Counted from the first letter of the stretch, positions 27,052-35,787 are shown. The stretch: DNA of 64,000 nucleotides from Kineothrix sp. MSJ-39 (GCF_018917935.1 NZ_JAHLPN010000001.1:299231-363230); one strand, 5' to 3'. Numbers and translations: made by a program. Notes: generated from the letters alone by a model not told the origin.

Positions 27052-27945
27052 CTATTGTTTTGTATCAGAAATGCTTTCGCGGCATATCTCTTCTTTTGCC
27101 ATTTGTAAAAAAGACTCAACCGCATTCGATACGACCTGATTTTTCCGCCATACAAGTACAAATCCTGTTTCCAGCCTCGGAACAAGCGGAATGAATTTCA
27201 GATGCGCATAGGTCACGCCGATCTGATAACAAAGAGCAGCTCCCATATGATGACGCACCATGGCTGCTGCATTGTTCAGCAGATTATAAGTCCCTGCGAT
27301 CTGTATCTGTTCAAACAGATCTCCAAACCAGCTTTCCAGCTCACTTTTTACGATCGTCCTCTTCGTCATGAAAAGCGGTACGGATAAGAGATCCTCCGGT
27401 GTTACCGCCTCTTTTTCCGCCAGCGGCATATCCTCTGCCACCAGGATACCCCAGCGTTCCTTCTGCCTTAAGCGGATAAAATTATACTTAGATATATCTA
27501 CAGGCTCCGATAAAAGCCCGATATCGACCAGCCCCTTATCCAGCCGTTCCTTGACATCATCCGCATTCGCCGTATACAGCTCATACTGCACCTGCGGATA
27601 CATTTTCCGGAAGCGTTCCATATAGCCCGCCAGATCATCCATGCATCTGGCTTCTCCGCAGCCAAATACAATTTCACCGGCAATTTCCTGCTGCTTTGCA
27701 AACTCCCGCTCCGTCCGGTCTGCCAGTGTGACGATATCCTGTGCATGCTTTTTCAGGCGCATGCCATCCTCTGTCAGCATGATATTATGGCTACTTCTGT
27801 TAAACAGTTTACAATTAAGCTCCTCTTCCAGCTGCTGCAGCTGTCTGGAAAGCGTTGGCTGTGTGATGTGCAGCTGTTCCGCTGCCCTTGTGATATTCTC
27901 TTCTCTTGCTACCATCAAAAAGTAGCGTAATACCCGAAGTTCCAT
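27052..27945 (-). CDS. LysR family transcriptional regulator
   Basis: This 297-residue protein has the LysR N-terminal winged helix (MELRVLRYFLMVAREENITRAAEQLH, reported here in two parts, then ITQPTLSRQLQQLEEEL) and an effector-binding domain (about 90-290). It is encoded immediately upstream of the cupin cluster in the same direction and may regulate it, although LysR genes more often diverge from their targets. The inducer is not predictable. It ends 26 nt before the 18-bp inverted repeat. Confidence 0.94.
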   Translation of the reverse strand: MELRVLRYFLMVAREENITRAAEQLHITQPTLSRQLQQLEEELNCKLFNRSSHNIMLTEDGMRLKKHAQDIVTLADRTEREFAKQQEIAGEIVFGCGEARCMDDLAGYMERFRKMYPQVQYELYTANADDVKERLDKGLVDIGLLSEPVDISKYNFIRLRQKERWGILVAEDMPLAEKEAVTPEDLLSVPLFMTKRTIVKSELESWFGDLFEQIQIAGTYNLLNNAAAMVRHHMGAALCYQIGVTYAHLKFIPLVPRLETGFVLVWRKNQVVSNAVESFLQMAKEEICRESISDTKQ

Positions 27946-28050
27946 CTGCCATCCTCCACATCTGCCGCCCTTTGCCTATCATAAATGATCCATGACACCT
28001 TTGATGCTTTCCTCATGATAAATGTCCTCATAGCTTCAATTTTCGTTTTA

Positions 28051-28080
28051 AATGCTTTCCGTCATACTTTGGAAAGCATT
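28051..28080 (-). terminator. Hairpin after the PAP2 gene
   Basis: AATGCTTTCC pairs with GGAAAGCATT around a 10-nt loop, followed on the minus strand by TTAAAA. It lies about 20 nt past the PAP2 stop and upstream of the LysR start, and probably terminates the PAP2 transcript. The absence of a proper T tract lowers confidence. Confidence 0.45.
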
Positions 28081-28098
28081 ATAACATTAAAGTTAACT

Positions 28099-28647
28099 TT
28101 AGGGGCAAGCGGACATTTTCTTTCTTTGTTTATCTGCCCAAAGCAATGTCAGTGCGATCAGCGTTCCGCTGATTGCACCGCCTATTATATCCGAAGGATA
28201 ATGCACCCCTACATACAACCGGGAAAAGCCGATCAAAAAAGCCAGCAGCAAAAGAAAGCTGCTGTAGCGCTTTGGCAGCCTGCAAAACAGTACAACCGCA
28301 GCTGCAAAAGAACTGGCTGTATGTCCTGACGGGAAAGAATAATCCCGCTGCGCACCTACCAGCGTATGTAGTCCGTCGATCACCTCATAAGGTCTCGTCC
28401 TTGCTATAAGGTTTTTCAATAAAAGATTATTGAACAGATAGGAAAATGCCAGCGCAAGAAGTGCCAGCATTCCCGTTTTTCTTGTCTTTTTCGGAATCAG
28501 CAGACCTACGGATAATAAAATCCATATCATACCGCCGTTTCCGAGTGTCGTAATCCAGATCCATACCGGATCGAGCCAGTCTCTGCGCAGGTATTCCTGT
28601 ACCCAGAGCATGATCCCGCTTTCCATTGTTATCATTGCCTGCAGCAT
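28099..28647 (-). CDS. PAP2 family membrane phosphatase
   Basis: This 182-residue protein has about five membrane segments and the three phosphatase motifs: KNLIARTRP, YSFPSGHTAS and SRLYVGVHYPSD. The family includes undecaprenyl-diphosphate phosphatases and phosphatidylglycerophosphate phosphatases acting at the outer face of the membrane. The catalytic His residues of motifs 2 and 3 are intact. The start follows AAGGAG. Specific substrate unknown. It lies 13 nt after the small HTH gene and may be cotranscribed with it. Confidence 0.9.
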   Translation of the reverse strand: MLQAMITMESGIMLWVQEYLRRDWLDPVWIWITTLGNGGMIWILLSVGLLIPKKTRKTGMLALLALAFSYLFNNLLLKNLIARTRPYEVIDGLHTLVGAQRDYSFPSGHTASSFAAAVVLFCRLPKRYSSFLLLLAFLIGFSRLYVGVHYPSDIIGGAISGTLIALTLLWADKQRKKMSACP

Positions 28648-28660
28648 AAAAGCTCCTTAC

Positions 28661-28936
28661 TTATTTGTTTTCTTTCATTTTGTCATAATATGCCTTATAT
28701 CTGTATATTGTCCTCTCACTGACATGATTTCTTTTCGCAATATCCACCATGGTCATTCCCTCTTCATAACCATTCACAAAATCATTATAAATAGCCTGCC
28801 ACTTGGCATTATGCTTCTGGCGTCCGCTCATCTTTCTGTTTTTGTAATATGCCAGTTCTTCCCGCAGTTCCTCATTTTCCCTTTCCAGCTCTGCGATCCT
28901 GATAAATGCATCGTCCAGTGTTTCTATCTTTCTCAT
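28661..28936 (-). CDS. Small coiled-coil plus helix-turn-helix protein
   Basis: The ATG at 28936 has GGGAGG upstream and gives 91 residues. The N-terminal half is a coiled coil (ELERENEELREEL); the second half is a resolvase/transposase-like helix-turn-helix (GMTMVDIAKRNHVSERTIYRYK). It resembles a DNA-binding regulator or the stand-alone HTH part of a serine recombinase. Its only same-strand partner is the PAP2 gene downstream. Target unknown. Confidence 0.75.
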   Translation of the reverse strand: MRKIETLDDAFIRIAELERENEELREELAYYKNRKMSGRQKHNAKWQAIYNDFVNGYEEGMTMVDIAKRNHVSERTIYRYKAYYDKMKENK

Positions 28937-29037
28937 AATGAAAGCCTCCCAAATTGTCATTTTCGATTTGTCTGTATTATAAATGCTTCCGCCGGTTTAG
29001 TCAATCTGGTTTTGTCACATCATTGATGCATGATAGA

Positions 29038-29077
29038 ACAAAAAAGCGGGATCTGCACCAGACAGACTCCGCTTTTT
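29038..29077 (-). terminator. Terminator after kdpE
   Basis: On the minus strand AAAAAGCGG pairs with CCGCTTTTTT around an inner region that can form a second stem (GTCTG/CAGAT). It lies about 55 nt beyond the kdpE stop and could also work for converging transcripts. Confidence 0.8.
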
Positions 29078-29129
29078 CATCATCTCTGAACCACATGGTT
29101 CTGCTTTATTGCCTCTCTTCCATATGATT

Positions 29130-29843
29130 TTACTCTTTTACATCCACTTTTAACATTCGATATCCGATGCCAACATGCGTCTGAATATAAGATACGGAAG
29201 CTTTCTCATCCTCAAGCTTTTTTCTGAGAGTTGCCATAAAAACACGAAGCGAAGCAACATTACTGTCCCATGCACTTCCCCATATTTTCTGTGTTATATA
29301 TTTATGGGTCAGTACCTTTCCTGTATTCTGTGCCAGGAGACACAAAAGCTTATATTCAATCGGCGTAAGTTTTAACTCTTCATCCGCTTTATATGCGCAC
29401 CCGGCAGCATAGTCAATCCTGAGTTTACCATTGGTATATACGGATTTCTCATTTATATCACTATCGGATTTCAAAAGCGCAATTCTCCGTTGCATGACAC
29501 GTAATCTGGCAAGAAGTTCTTCTACCGAAAATGGTTTTGTAAGGTAATCATCTGCTCCCGCATCAAGCGCTTCTATCTTATCTTCATCCTCACTTCTTGC
29601 ACTTATAACTATGATAGGCATATTAGACCATTCTCTTATCTTTTTAATAATCTCAACCCCATCGATATCCGGAAGCCCCAAATCAAGGAAAACAACATCC
29701 GGATTATAACTTGAAGCCTGTAAAATAGCCTCTTCTCCATTTTTCGCAAGCAAATATTTATATTCGTGTGTTTTTAAGGTTGTTGCAATCAGGTTTCTGA
29801 TCGGTGGATCATCTTCTACAACCAATATCTGAAATTTATTCAT
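29130..29843 (-). CDS. kdpE: KdpE-like response regulator
   Basis: This 237-residue OmpR/PhoB-type regulator has a receiver domain with predicted phosphoacceptor D54 (VVFLDLGLPDIDG), the conserved SARSEDEDKIEALDAGADDYLTKPF region in residues 78-104, and a C-terminal winged helix (LTPIEYKLLCLLA, GIGYRM). It overlaps the kdpD stop by 8 nt. In classical systems KdpDE turns on the KdpFABC potassium pump; here the linked genes are ktrB and ktrA, so it probably controls those. A direct-repeat motif upstream of ktrB is a candidate binding site. Confidence 0.9.
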   Translation of the reverse strand: MNKFQILVVEDDPPIRNLIATTLKTHEYKYLLAKNGEEAILQASSYNPDVVFLDLGLPDIDGVEIIKKIREWSNMPIIVISARSEDEDKIEALDAGADDYLTKPFSVEELLARLRVMQRRIALLKSDSDINEKSVYTNGKLRIDYAAGCAYKADEELKLTPIEYKLLCLLAQNTGKVLTHKYITQKIWGSAWDSNVASLRVFMATLRKKLEDEKASVSYIQTHVGIGYRMLKVDVKE

Positions 29844-31797
29844 TTATTTCAACATCTCCCTTTTTCAGATAGAAGGTAAATATACAACCATGTGGCATAT
29901 TATCCGTTATATCTATCTTTCCTCCGTGCGCCTCTACTACTGACTTACACAAAGCCAGTCCCAGTCCCATGCTGCGCTTTCCGTCTGCAACCATATTCTG
30001 CCCGGTATAAAACATATCAAAGGCATGTTCTTTTGTTTTTTCATCCATACCGGGACCATTATCTGCAATACTTACATATATCATTTCGCCCCTGTCTCCG
30101 TAACTGATCCGTATCAGTGAGTCTTTCTGTGTATACTTTATTGCATTATTCACAAGATTGATAATAACCTGAATAATCAGTTTAGCATCCATATTGGCAA
30201 CAATAATATCTTCCGGCTGAATTACTCTAATGTCATGCTCAATCTTATTTCTGTCAACATGCTTTATTGCTTCCTCCACAACATCATCCACTACTTCCAG
30301 AGATTTATTTAACTGCATCTCTCCGTTTTCAATTCTTGTAACGGAAAGAAGATTTTCCACAAGTTGAATCAGCCATTCAGAGTCATCATATATGTCCGAA
30401 AACATCTGTTCTCTTGTCGCGTCATCCAGCATCTTATAATGATTGCAAAGATTACTTGCATTTCCTGATATAGATGTTAGGGGCGTTCGAAGATCATGGG
30501 AAATAGTGCGTAACAAATTTGCTCTTAGTTTCTCATTTTGAGCCATAATTGCCGCTTCTTCTTTCGCTTTTTCATTATTCAGATTTTCTAATGCCAATGC
30601 ACACTCGCCAAGGATAGACAACAAGATACTGTATTCAAAAGAGCTGACCGTTTTTTTCTCCACATAAATCCCCAGGATTCCATATACAGTTTCATTGATC
30701 CGCACTGCAAGATACAGGTATTTCGCATCTGGAAATACCTTTGTGGTTGCACCTGCTCTCTTTTTATTTTCAAACACCCATTTGACAACTTCTTCCTCGG
30801 AATTGTCCATACAAACACTGTTATTTTTTTCTGCATCCCTTGCATAAACATATTCTTTTCCCAATCTGTTATTTTCTACCGGATATATAATGACATCCTT
30901 ATCCAGTAACAAGATCACCTGATTTGCCATTACCTGTAATACATCATCATAACTTCTGCTTTTCTGAAGTAACTGATTAGTGTCAAATAATACCTTTGTC
31001 CGGTATGCTCCTCTGGCAGATTCTCTTGCATTGTCTTTTAACCGATAGGCCAAAGATCCGGTAAGAAGAGACGCGATCAGCATGATAACAAAGGTAACAG
31101 AATACCCGGGTTCATAGGCATGAAATGTAAATCGCGGTTCCGTAAAATAATAATTAAAGAAAAGGACACTGCAAAAAGAACTGATCAGACTACAAAAATG
31201 GCTTCTGGTCAGTATTGCATTTATCAATACACCAAGTATATATACTGTTATAATGTTAGACTCTGTAAATCCCAGCCTGCTAAAGACCAGGCAAAGCAAA
31301 GTCATCACCAATAACATACCCGCAGTAATCACTATATCCTTCCATGTCGGTATGATCTGCTGTGCAAGACGTTTCCCTTGATTTTCTTTTATATTTGCTT
31401 TGGAATCCGGAATAATATAAATGTCTATATTAGGTGCAATTGAGATCAGCTGCTCTGTTACGGTCTGTTTATCCCAGAAATGATATCTTCTTGTATTACT
31501 TCTGCCAATAACAATCTTTGTCACGCCTGATATTCTTGCAAATTCCGCTATCTGAAAGGATATATTCTCTCCGATTACAGTTGTAATTGCCGCACCCAAA
31601 TCTTCTGCATATCGAATATTGTTCTGCAGACGCTTCTGTTCTTCAGCCGGCAATAAATCTTCTTGGGATTTTGAAACATAAAGAGCAGTAAACTGTGCAT
31701 GAAAGGCCATTGCAAGCTTTGCTGCCTCATCGATTATTTTCCGGTTTGTGGGTGACGGAGATAAACAGACCAGAACATGTTCCATTTGTTTACTCAT
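29836..31797 (-). CDS. kdpD: KdpD-like sensor kinase lacking the N-terminal KdpD domain
   Basis: Order in 653 residues: a universal-stress-protein domain (about 5-130), a DUF4118 four-helix membrane module (about 150-252), a GAF-like domain (about 275-400), HisKA with H434 (RTISHDLRTPLTS) and an ATPase domain (NLVNNAIKYTQ, DNGPGMDEKT, SMGLGLALCK). The roughly 230-residue N-terminal KdpD domain with Walker motifs, found in full-length KdpD of about 900 residues, is absent, so the protein begins directly with the USP domain. In Staphylococcus the KdpD USP domain binds c-di-AMP; the same is possible here but unproven. It is linked to ktr genes rather than kdpFABC. Confidence 0.9.
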   Translation of the reverse strand: MSKQMEHVLVCLSPSPTNRKIIDEAAKLAMAFHAQFTALYVSKSQEDLLPAEEQKRLQNNIRYAEDLGAAITTVIGENISFQIAEFARISGVTKIVIGRSNTRRYHFWDKQTVTEQLISIAPNIDIYIIPDSKANIKENQGKRLAQQIIPTWKDIVITAGMLLVMTLLCLVFSRLGFTESNIITVYILGVLINAILTRSHFCSLISSFCSVLFFNYYFTEPRFTFHAYEPGYSVTFVIMLIASLLTGSLAYRLKDNARESARGAYRTKVLFDTNQLLQKSRSYDDVLQVMANQVILLLDKDVIIYPVENNRLGKEYVYARDAEKNNSVCMDNSEEEVVKWVFENKKRAGATTKVFPDAKYLYLAVRINETVYGILGIYVEKKTVSSFEYSILLSILGECALALENLNNEKAKEEAAIMAQNEKLRANLLRTISHDLRTPLTSISGNASNLCNHYKMLDDATREQMFSDIYDDSEWLIQLVENLLSVTRIENGEMQLNKSLEVVDDVVEEAIKHVDRNKIEHDIRVIQPEDIIVANMDAKLIIQVIINLVNNAIKYTQKDSLIRISYGDRGEMIYVSIADNGPGMDEKTKEHAFDMFYTGQNMVADGKRSMGLGLALCKSVVEAHGGKIDITDNMPHGCIFTFYLKKGDVEINE

Positions 31798-31847
31798 TAT
31801 AGTTTCACCCCCTGCTTAGTATAGTTTCCTTATTATATCACCGCCTG

Positions 31848-32114
31848 TCAATGATTGATACCATTGTTTTCCCAATTCATATCCTTTAAAATAATTTCAA
31901 AATTCGGATGTTTCTTTCTGAATATATCAATTTCTTTATCAATCTCCATCAATGGTAAATCTCCGGACAATATAACAGAAGAAGGCTCTTGCATTTTAAT
32001 TTCTTCTCTCATCCGATTTTCATTTCCGGAAATAAATTGATCTACTTTTTTCATAATATAAAACCCAAATATAAAAAATGGAAGAACACTTGCAAGTAAT
32101 GCTATATTCGTCAA
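31848..32114 (-). CDS. Small single-span membrane protein in the ktr-kdp operon
   Basis: This 88-residue protein has one N-terminal membrane helix (residues 4-22) followed by a soluble tail of about 60 residues. It lies 15 nt after ktrA and 50 nt before kdpD. I do not recognise a family. Its position suggests an accessory or regulatory subunit of the potassium uptake or sensing machinery, comparable to other small operon-linked membrane proteins of ion pumps, but this is only an inference from context. Confidence 0.7.
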   Translation of the reverse strand: MTNIALLASVLPFFIFGFYIMKKVDQFISGNENRMREEIKMQEPSSVILSGDLPLMEIDKEIDIFRKKHPNFEIILKDMNWENNGINH

Positions 32115-32129
32115 TCAAACCGCCCCATT

Positions 32130-32777
32130 TCATATACGAAAACATTTCTGAATTGCCTTGTGCTCCCCTAATACAAGAAGTGTCTGTCCTTCACAAAATA
32201 TGCAATCCGGTGTCAGCGTAAGATTCATATTTCCGTTTTCCTTAATTGCCATGATATTAATCCCATATTTTTGTCTGATATCCACATCTCGTATGCATTT
32301 ACCAATCCATTCCTTAGGCAGCTTAACCTCAAATATTGCATGATTATCGTCCAGCTTTATATAGTCCAGAATATAATTTGAGGTATACCTGATGGCTGTC
32401 CATTTAGCAATCTGTTTTTCCGGATTTACAACCTCATCAGCTCCATTTCTTAATAAAAATTTTGCCTGCACTTCCCTGTTTGCTCTTGAAACCACCATCT
32501 TTCCGCCCAGCTCTTTTAATAATGAGGTGGTTTCCAATGAACTTTGAAAATCATTACCTATTGTTTCTATACATGCATCAAAATTATTGATGCCAAGAGA
32601 TTTTAAAAAACTTTCATTTGTACTATCCCCTATCAATACATTAGTAACATATGGAAGTGCCTCATTCACTCTGTCCTCATTCTTGTCCACTGCCATTACC
32701 TGATGTCCAAGTTCATGAATCTGTTTTGCTATCATCATTCCAAAATTTCCCAATCCAATTAATAATATTGATTTCAT
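32130..32777 (-). CDS. ktrA: KtrA/TrkA-type potassium channel regulatory subunit
   Basis: This 215-residue cytosolic protein has an RCK N domain with a Rossmann GLGNFG motif at residues 8-13 and the acidic D31 that binds NAD(H) or ATP, followed by an RCK C domain (about 135-215). KtrA rings gate the KtrB translocator, and the RCK C domain binds c-di-AMP in several Firmicutes. It is encoded 14 nt after ktrB. Single RCK unit and length fit KtrA rather than the doubled TrkA of Proteobacteria. Confidence 0.94.
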   Translation of the reverse strand: MKSILLIGLGNFGMMIAKQIHELGHQVMAVDKNEDRVNEALPYVTNVLIGDSTNESFLKSLGINNFDACIETIGNDFQSSLETTSLLKELGGKMVVSRANREVQAKFLLRNGADEVVNPEKQIAKWTAIRYTSNYILDYIKLDDNHAIFEVKLPKEWIGKCIRDVDIRQKYGINIMAIKENGNMNLTLTPDCIFCEGQTLLVLGEHKAIQKCFRI

Positions 32778-32791
32778 AATCTACATTCTCC

Positions 32792-34129
32792 TTATCCTAC
32801 TGTTATATTTTCCATCGGATATTTTAAAGTACTGATATCCTTATGTGAAAATGCCGCATATATAATAGTTAAGCCGCCGACTCTGCCAAAAAACATAAGC
32901 AATATCAGCACAAATCTTGATACTGCTGAAAGAGTCGGGGTAATACCCAATGTAAGTCCAACCGTTCCAATTGCCGAAAAAGTCTCAAACATGCTGGTCT
33001 GCATTGGAATACCATCTGAAATACTGATAATAATTGCAGACAGCATTGCGAAGGAAGCATACATAAATAAAATGGTGGATGCATTTTTTACAATGCCATC
33101 ATCTATCCTTCTCCCATAATAATTTGCATTCTGTCTTTTTCGAAATACAGCTATAGAATTTGCAAAGAGTACTGCAATAGTAGTTGTTTTCATTCCTCCG
33201 GCAGTAGATCCCGGCGAACCGCCAATCAGCATCAGCAACATCATCACACTTCTGCCCGCATCAGACATACGATTAAGATCAGCTGTATTAAACCCCGCAG
33301 TTCTTGGTGTAATTGCCTGAAATACAGACATACAGATGCGATCTTTTAAAGGTTCATTTGCAAAATCTAAAAAGAAGAAAAATACTGCTGGCACAGCAAT
33401 CAGAATTGCCGTTGTAACTAATATCACTTTTGTCTGCATACTGTATTCTTTGAAATGATTTTTCTTTGTGGCAATGTCTTTCCAGGTGAGAAATCCTATC
33501 CCACCTATCATAATCAACAAACATATAACTAATGTCACGTAACCATTTCCCGCAAAAGAAGTTAATGAACTATACTGTCCGGTCTGATTTCCCATCAGAT
33601 CAAAGCCTGCGTTGCAAAACGCCGAAACAGAATGAAAAACCGCCATCCAGATTCCTTTTACTCCGTACTTCGCCATAAATACAGGCAGTAACAATAATGC
33701 CCCTATCCCTTCAATGGCAAAAGATGCAAAAAAAATAAATCGTGTCAGTTTTACAATACCACCCACCTGAGGTGCTGACAGGGCATTCTGCATAGTCTGC
33801 CGCTGCATCAGACTAATTTTTCTTCCCGCTAACATGGACAAAAATGAAGCCACTGATATAACTCCCAACCCACCAATCTGTATCATAATCAATATAATAA
33901 GCTGTCCAAAACAGGACCAATAAGACGCTGTATCAAATACAATCAATCCCGTTACACATACAGCCGATGTGGCTGTAAACAAAGTCTTACTAAAAGGCGT
34001 TACCACTCCGTTTTGGGTTGATATCGGAAGCTTCAGTAACAATGCGCCCAACAATATCACACCAGCGAACCCTAAAATGATAATCTGGAAAGATGATAAC
34101 TTATTCTGAAACCAAATATGTTTAGACAA
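32792..34129 (-). CDS. ktrB: KtrB/TrkH-type potassium translocator subunit
   Basis: This 445-residue membrane protein has the four M1-P-M2 repeats of the SKT family. Selectivity-filter-like segments TSAVCVTGL, SAFCNAGFDL, AITPRTAGFN and SAIGTVGLTLG each carry the key Gly. It imports K+ (with Na+ or driven by membrane potential) under control of KtrA. The start codon is TTG, with GGAG 9 nt upstream. It is first in the run ktrB-ktrA-small protein-kdpD-kdpE. Confidence 0.95.
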   Translation of the reverse strand: MSKHIWFQNKLSSFQIIILGFAGVILLGALLLKLPISTQNGVVTPFSKTLFTATSAVCVTGLIVFDTASYWSCFGQLIILIMIQIGGLGVISVASFLSMLAGRKISLMQRQTMQNALSAPQVGGIVKLTRFIFFASFAIEGIGALLLLPVFMAKYGVKGIWMAVFHSVSAFCNAGFDLMGNQTGQYSSLTSFAGNGYVTLVICLLIMIGGIGFLTWKDIATKKNHFKEYSMQTKVILVTTAILIAVPAVFFFFLDFANEPLKDRICMSVFQAITPRTAGFNTADLNRMSDAGRSVMMLLMLIGGSPGSTAGGMKTTTIAVLFANSIAVFRKRQNANYYGRRIDDGIVKNASTILFMYASFAMLSAIIISISDGIPMQTSMFETFSAIGTVGLTLGITPTLSAVSRFVLILLMFFGRVGGLTIIYAAFSHKDISTLKYPMENITVG

Positions 34130-34209
34130 ACAAAATCACTCCTCATATTTTTCATTTCCTGCATTGTAAACCGAATACTTTTAAGGCGGGATTAAGCATT
34201 ATAAGATGG

Positions 34210-34227
34210 TATAAAGATTTTATAAAG
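34210..34227 (-). promoter_or_regulatory. Direct repeat upstream of ktrB, candidate KdpE site
   Basis: On the minus strand CTTTATA occurs twice with an 11-bp period (complements of 34210-34216 and 34221-34227). It lies about 80 nt before the ktrB start, just upstream of an AT-rich region that may hold the -10 box. OmpR-family regulators such as KdpE typically bind tandem repeats spaced by about one helical turn. Confidence 0.45.
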
Positions 34228-34233
34228 ATGCAT

Positions 34234-34268
34234 AAAAAAGGAACCTGACAAATATATTCAGATTCCTT
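34234..34268 (-). terminator. Terminator of the MarR-SDR unit
   Basis: On the minus strand AAGGAATCTGA pairs with TCAGGTTCCTT around a short AT loop and ends in TTTTTT. It terminates transcription coming from the SDR gene and isolates it from the ktrB promoter. Confidence 0.8.
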
Positions 34269-34485
34269 GTTTCCATCCATTTATTTCTACTCTACTATCT
34301 AGCGTCTGCTGATTAAGCAGATATCCGCAGCTTCCAACCCTTGCATCTGTTCCGGTCATACCAGAAGCGGAATAAATGCCAAAGTGCACAAAGTAATATA
34401 ACTTTCCATATTTACCGATACCAATCTGAAATTGACCTTATGCTGTAACTTTACTTCTGATTCCAAACTGTGCCTCCTGATATGA
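34258..34485 (-). pseudogene. Decayed reading frame directly after the SDR stop
   Basis: The 356-bp gap 34130-34485 contains no intact gene of normal length. In the same frame as the SDR, after its TAG, 15 protein-like codons are followed by a TAA, then 58 more codons ending in TGA at 34258 (including QIGIGKYGKLYYFVHFGIYS). The composition looks like protein, but there is no ATG at the front and an internal stop breaks it. An alternative TTG-started frame of 36 codons sits behind AGGAGG. I read it as a gene remnant of unknown family. Confidence 0.45.
34277..34301. repeat. 25-bp direct repeat, left copy
   Basis: This 25-bp segment (starts CCATTTATTTCTACTC) matches 35936-35960 at 24 of 25 bases in the same orientation. 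The two copies are 1.66 kb apart and enclose the SDR and MarR genes. Confidence 0.75.
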
Positions 34486-35226
34486 CTACATTAATTTATA
34501 TCCACCATCAATCCTGATGACCTCACCATCAATAAATTCTGCGTCATCACCTGCCAGAAATGCCACAAGTTTTGCCACTTCTTCCGGTTTTGCCATACGT
34601 CCCTTACATGTCTTAGAGGTCTGATAATCAAGAAGCTCCTGCGGTAATTCCTTATTCATATCTGTTGCCACCCAGCCCGGACACACACAATTTACATTGA
34701 CATATGGTTGGAACTGTAAGGAAGAAGTCTTTGTAAGACTGATAAGTCCTGCCTTAGAAGCGTCATATTCTGCACTTTCAGCATTATACGTTGTCATAAC
34801 ATCTATCGTTGCTATATTGACAATCTTTCCATACTTGTTCTCTGCCATCTTTGGAGCAAGAATCTGTGTAAGAAGAAACGGTGCATACAGATTTACATGC
34901 ATAGACTGTTCAAATCCCTCTATTGTCTTCTTTTCAAAGTCGTCATATAAAGCAATTCCTGCATTGTTGACGAGCACATCTACTTTTCCAAATACTTCTA
35001 AAGCCTTTGACGCCAGCTCTCTTACCTCATCTTCTTTAGACAGATCCGCCTTTATCACAGCGGTTCTGACACCATATTTTTCTTCTATGTCCTTACTGAT
35101 GTTTTCAGCAGCCTCTTTACTGTTCACATAATGAACGATCACATCATATCCTCTTGATGCGAATTCATAGACTTCTGCCTTACCCATTCCTCTGCTCGAT
35201 CCTGTAATCATTGCTACTCTGTTCAT
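34486..35226 (-). CDS. Short-chain dehydrogenase/reductase (FabG-like)
   Basis: This 246-residue classical SDR has the cofactor motif TGSSRGMGKAE at residues 8-18, NNAG near 88, and the catalytic Tyr-x3-Lys in YDASKAG near 153. The usual C-terminal DGEVIRIDGG motif is present. It reduces or oxidises carbonyl compounds using NAD(P)(H); FabG itself is possible, but location next to a MarR gene rather than fatty-acid genes favours a substrate-inducible accessory enzyme. It lies 68 nt after the MarR gene, in the same direction. Confidence 0.92.
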   Translation of the reverse strand: MNRVAMITGSSRGMGKAEVYEFASRGYDVIVHYVNSKEAAENISKDIEEKYGVRTAVIKADLSKEDEVRELASKALEVFGKVDVLVNNAGIALYDDFEKKTIEGFEQSMHVNLYAPFLLTQILAPKMAENKYGKIVNIATIDVMTTYNAESAEYDASKAGLISLTKTSSLQFQPYVNVNCVCPGWVATDMNKELPQELLDYQTSKTCKGRMAKPEEVAKLVAFLAGDDAEFIDGEVIRIDGGYKLM

Positions 35227-35294
35227 TGTTCTTCTCCTTCATAGTATTATTTCAGATTATCCATTTTGGGACTATTTACTTATAAAAAACGATT

Positions 35295-35735
35295 TTACTC
35301 GTTTTTCATGGCACTACTGCAACTGCGGATATACATTCTTGTGAGGTCGAGCAGTGCATCTCTTTGTTCCCCTGTCAGACCACTCATCGCCTTATCCTCA
35401 CATTCCCTGACCTTATCAATAATCTTAGCTGCATTCTCCATTCCTATTTCCGTGAAATTCACTGTCTTATTGCGACGGTCTTCTGGCATTTCTTCCAATC
35501 TTACCCAGTCATTCTTCAAAAATGATGTTATTACAGCATTTACCGTCTGCTTTGGAAGAAAACAGTCTTCTGCCAGTTCCTTCTGTGTACGTCCCGGATT
35601 GCTGTATATTGCACTTAGAACAGAAAGACTTGTATAGGATAATCCTGCTGACTTCGCATATTCTTCATATGAAGCATTCCATTCATGTAAAAGATTACAA
35701 TATTGCGCTATCTGTGCCCTAATGCCTGCTTCCAT
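35295..35735 (-). CDS. MarR family transcriptional regulator
   Basis: This 146-residue protein has the MarR winged helix: LSVLSAIYSNPGRTQKELAE (split over residues 37-56), then FLPKQTVNAVITSFLKNDWVR and the wing EDRRNKTVNFTEIG. AGGAGG precedes the start. It is the first gene of a MarR-SDR pair and probably regulates its own promoter, where GGACTA/TAGTCC inverted elements flank the transcription start region (about 35748-35785). Confidence 0.93.
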   Translation of the reverse strand: MEAGIRAQIAQYCNLLHEWNASYEEYAKSAGLSYTSLSVLSAIYSNPGRTQKELAEDCFLPKQTVNAVITSFLKNDWVRLEEMPEDRRNKTVNFTEIGMENAAKIIDKVRECEDKAMSGLTGEQRDALLDLTRMYIRSCSSAMKNE

Positions 35736-35787
35736 ATCGCACCTCCTAATAGTCCATTTTATGTCAGTCTATCTTCGGACTAATATT

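Noticed and set aside
34130..34260. c-di-AMP (ydaO) riboswitch upstream of ktrB
   Set aside because: The leader is short and AT-rich and shows none of the conserved paired elements I know for that class.
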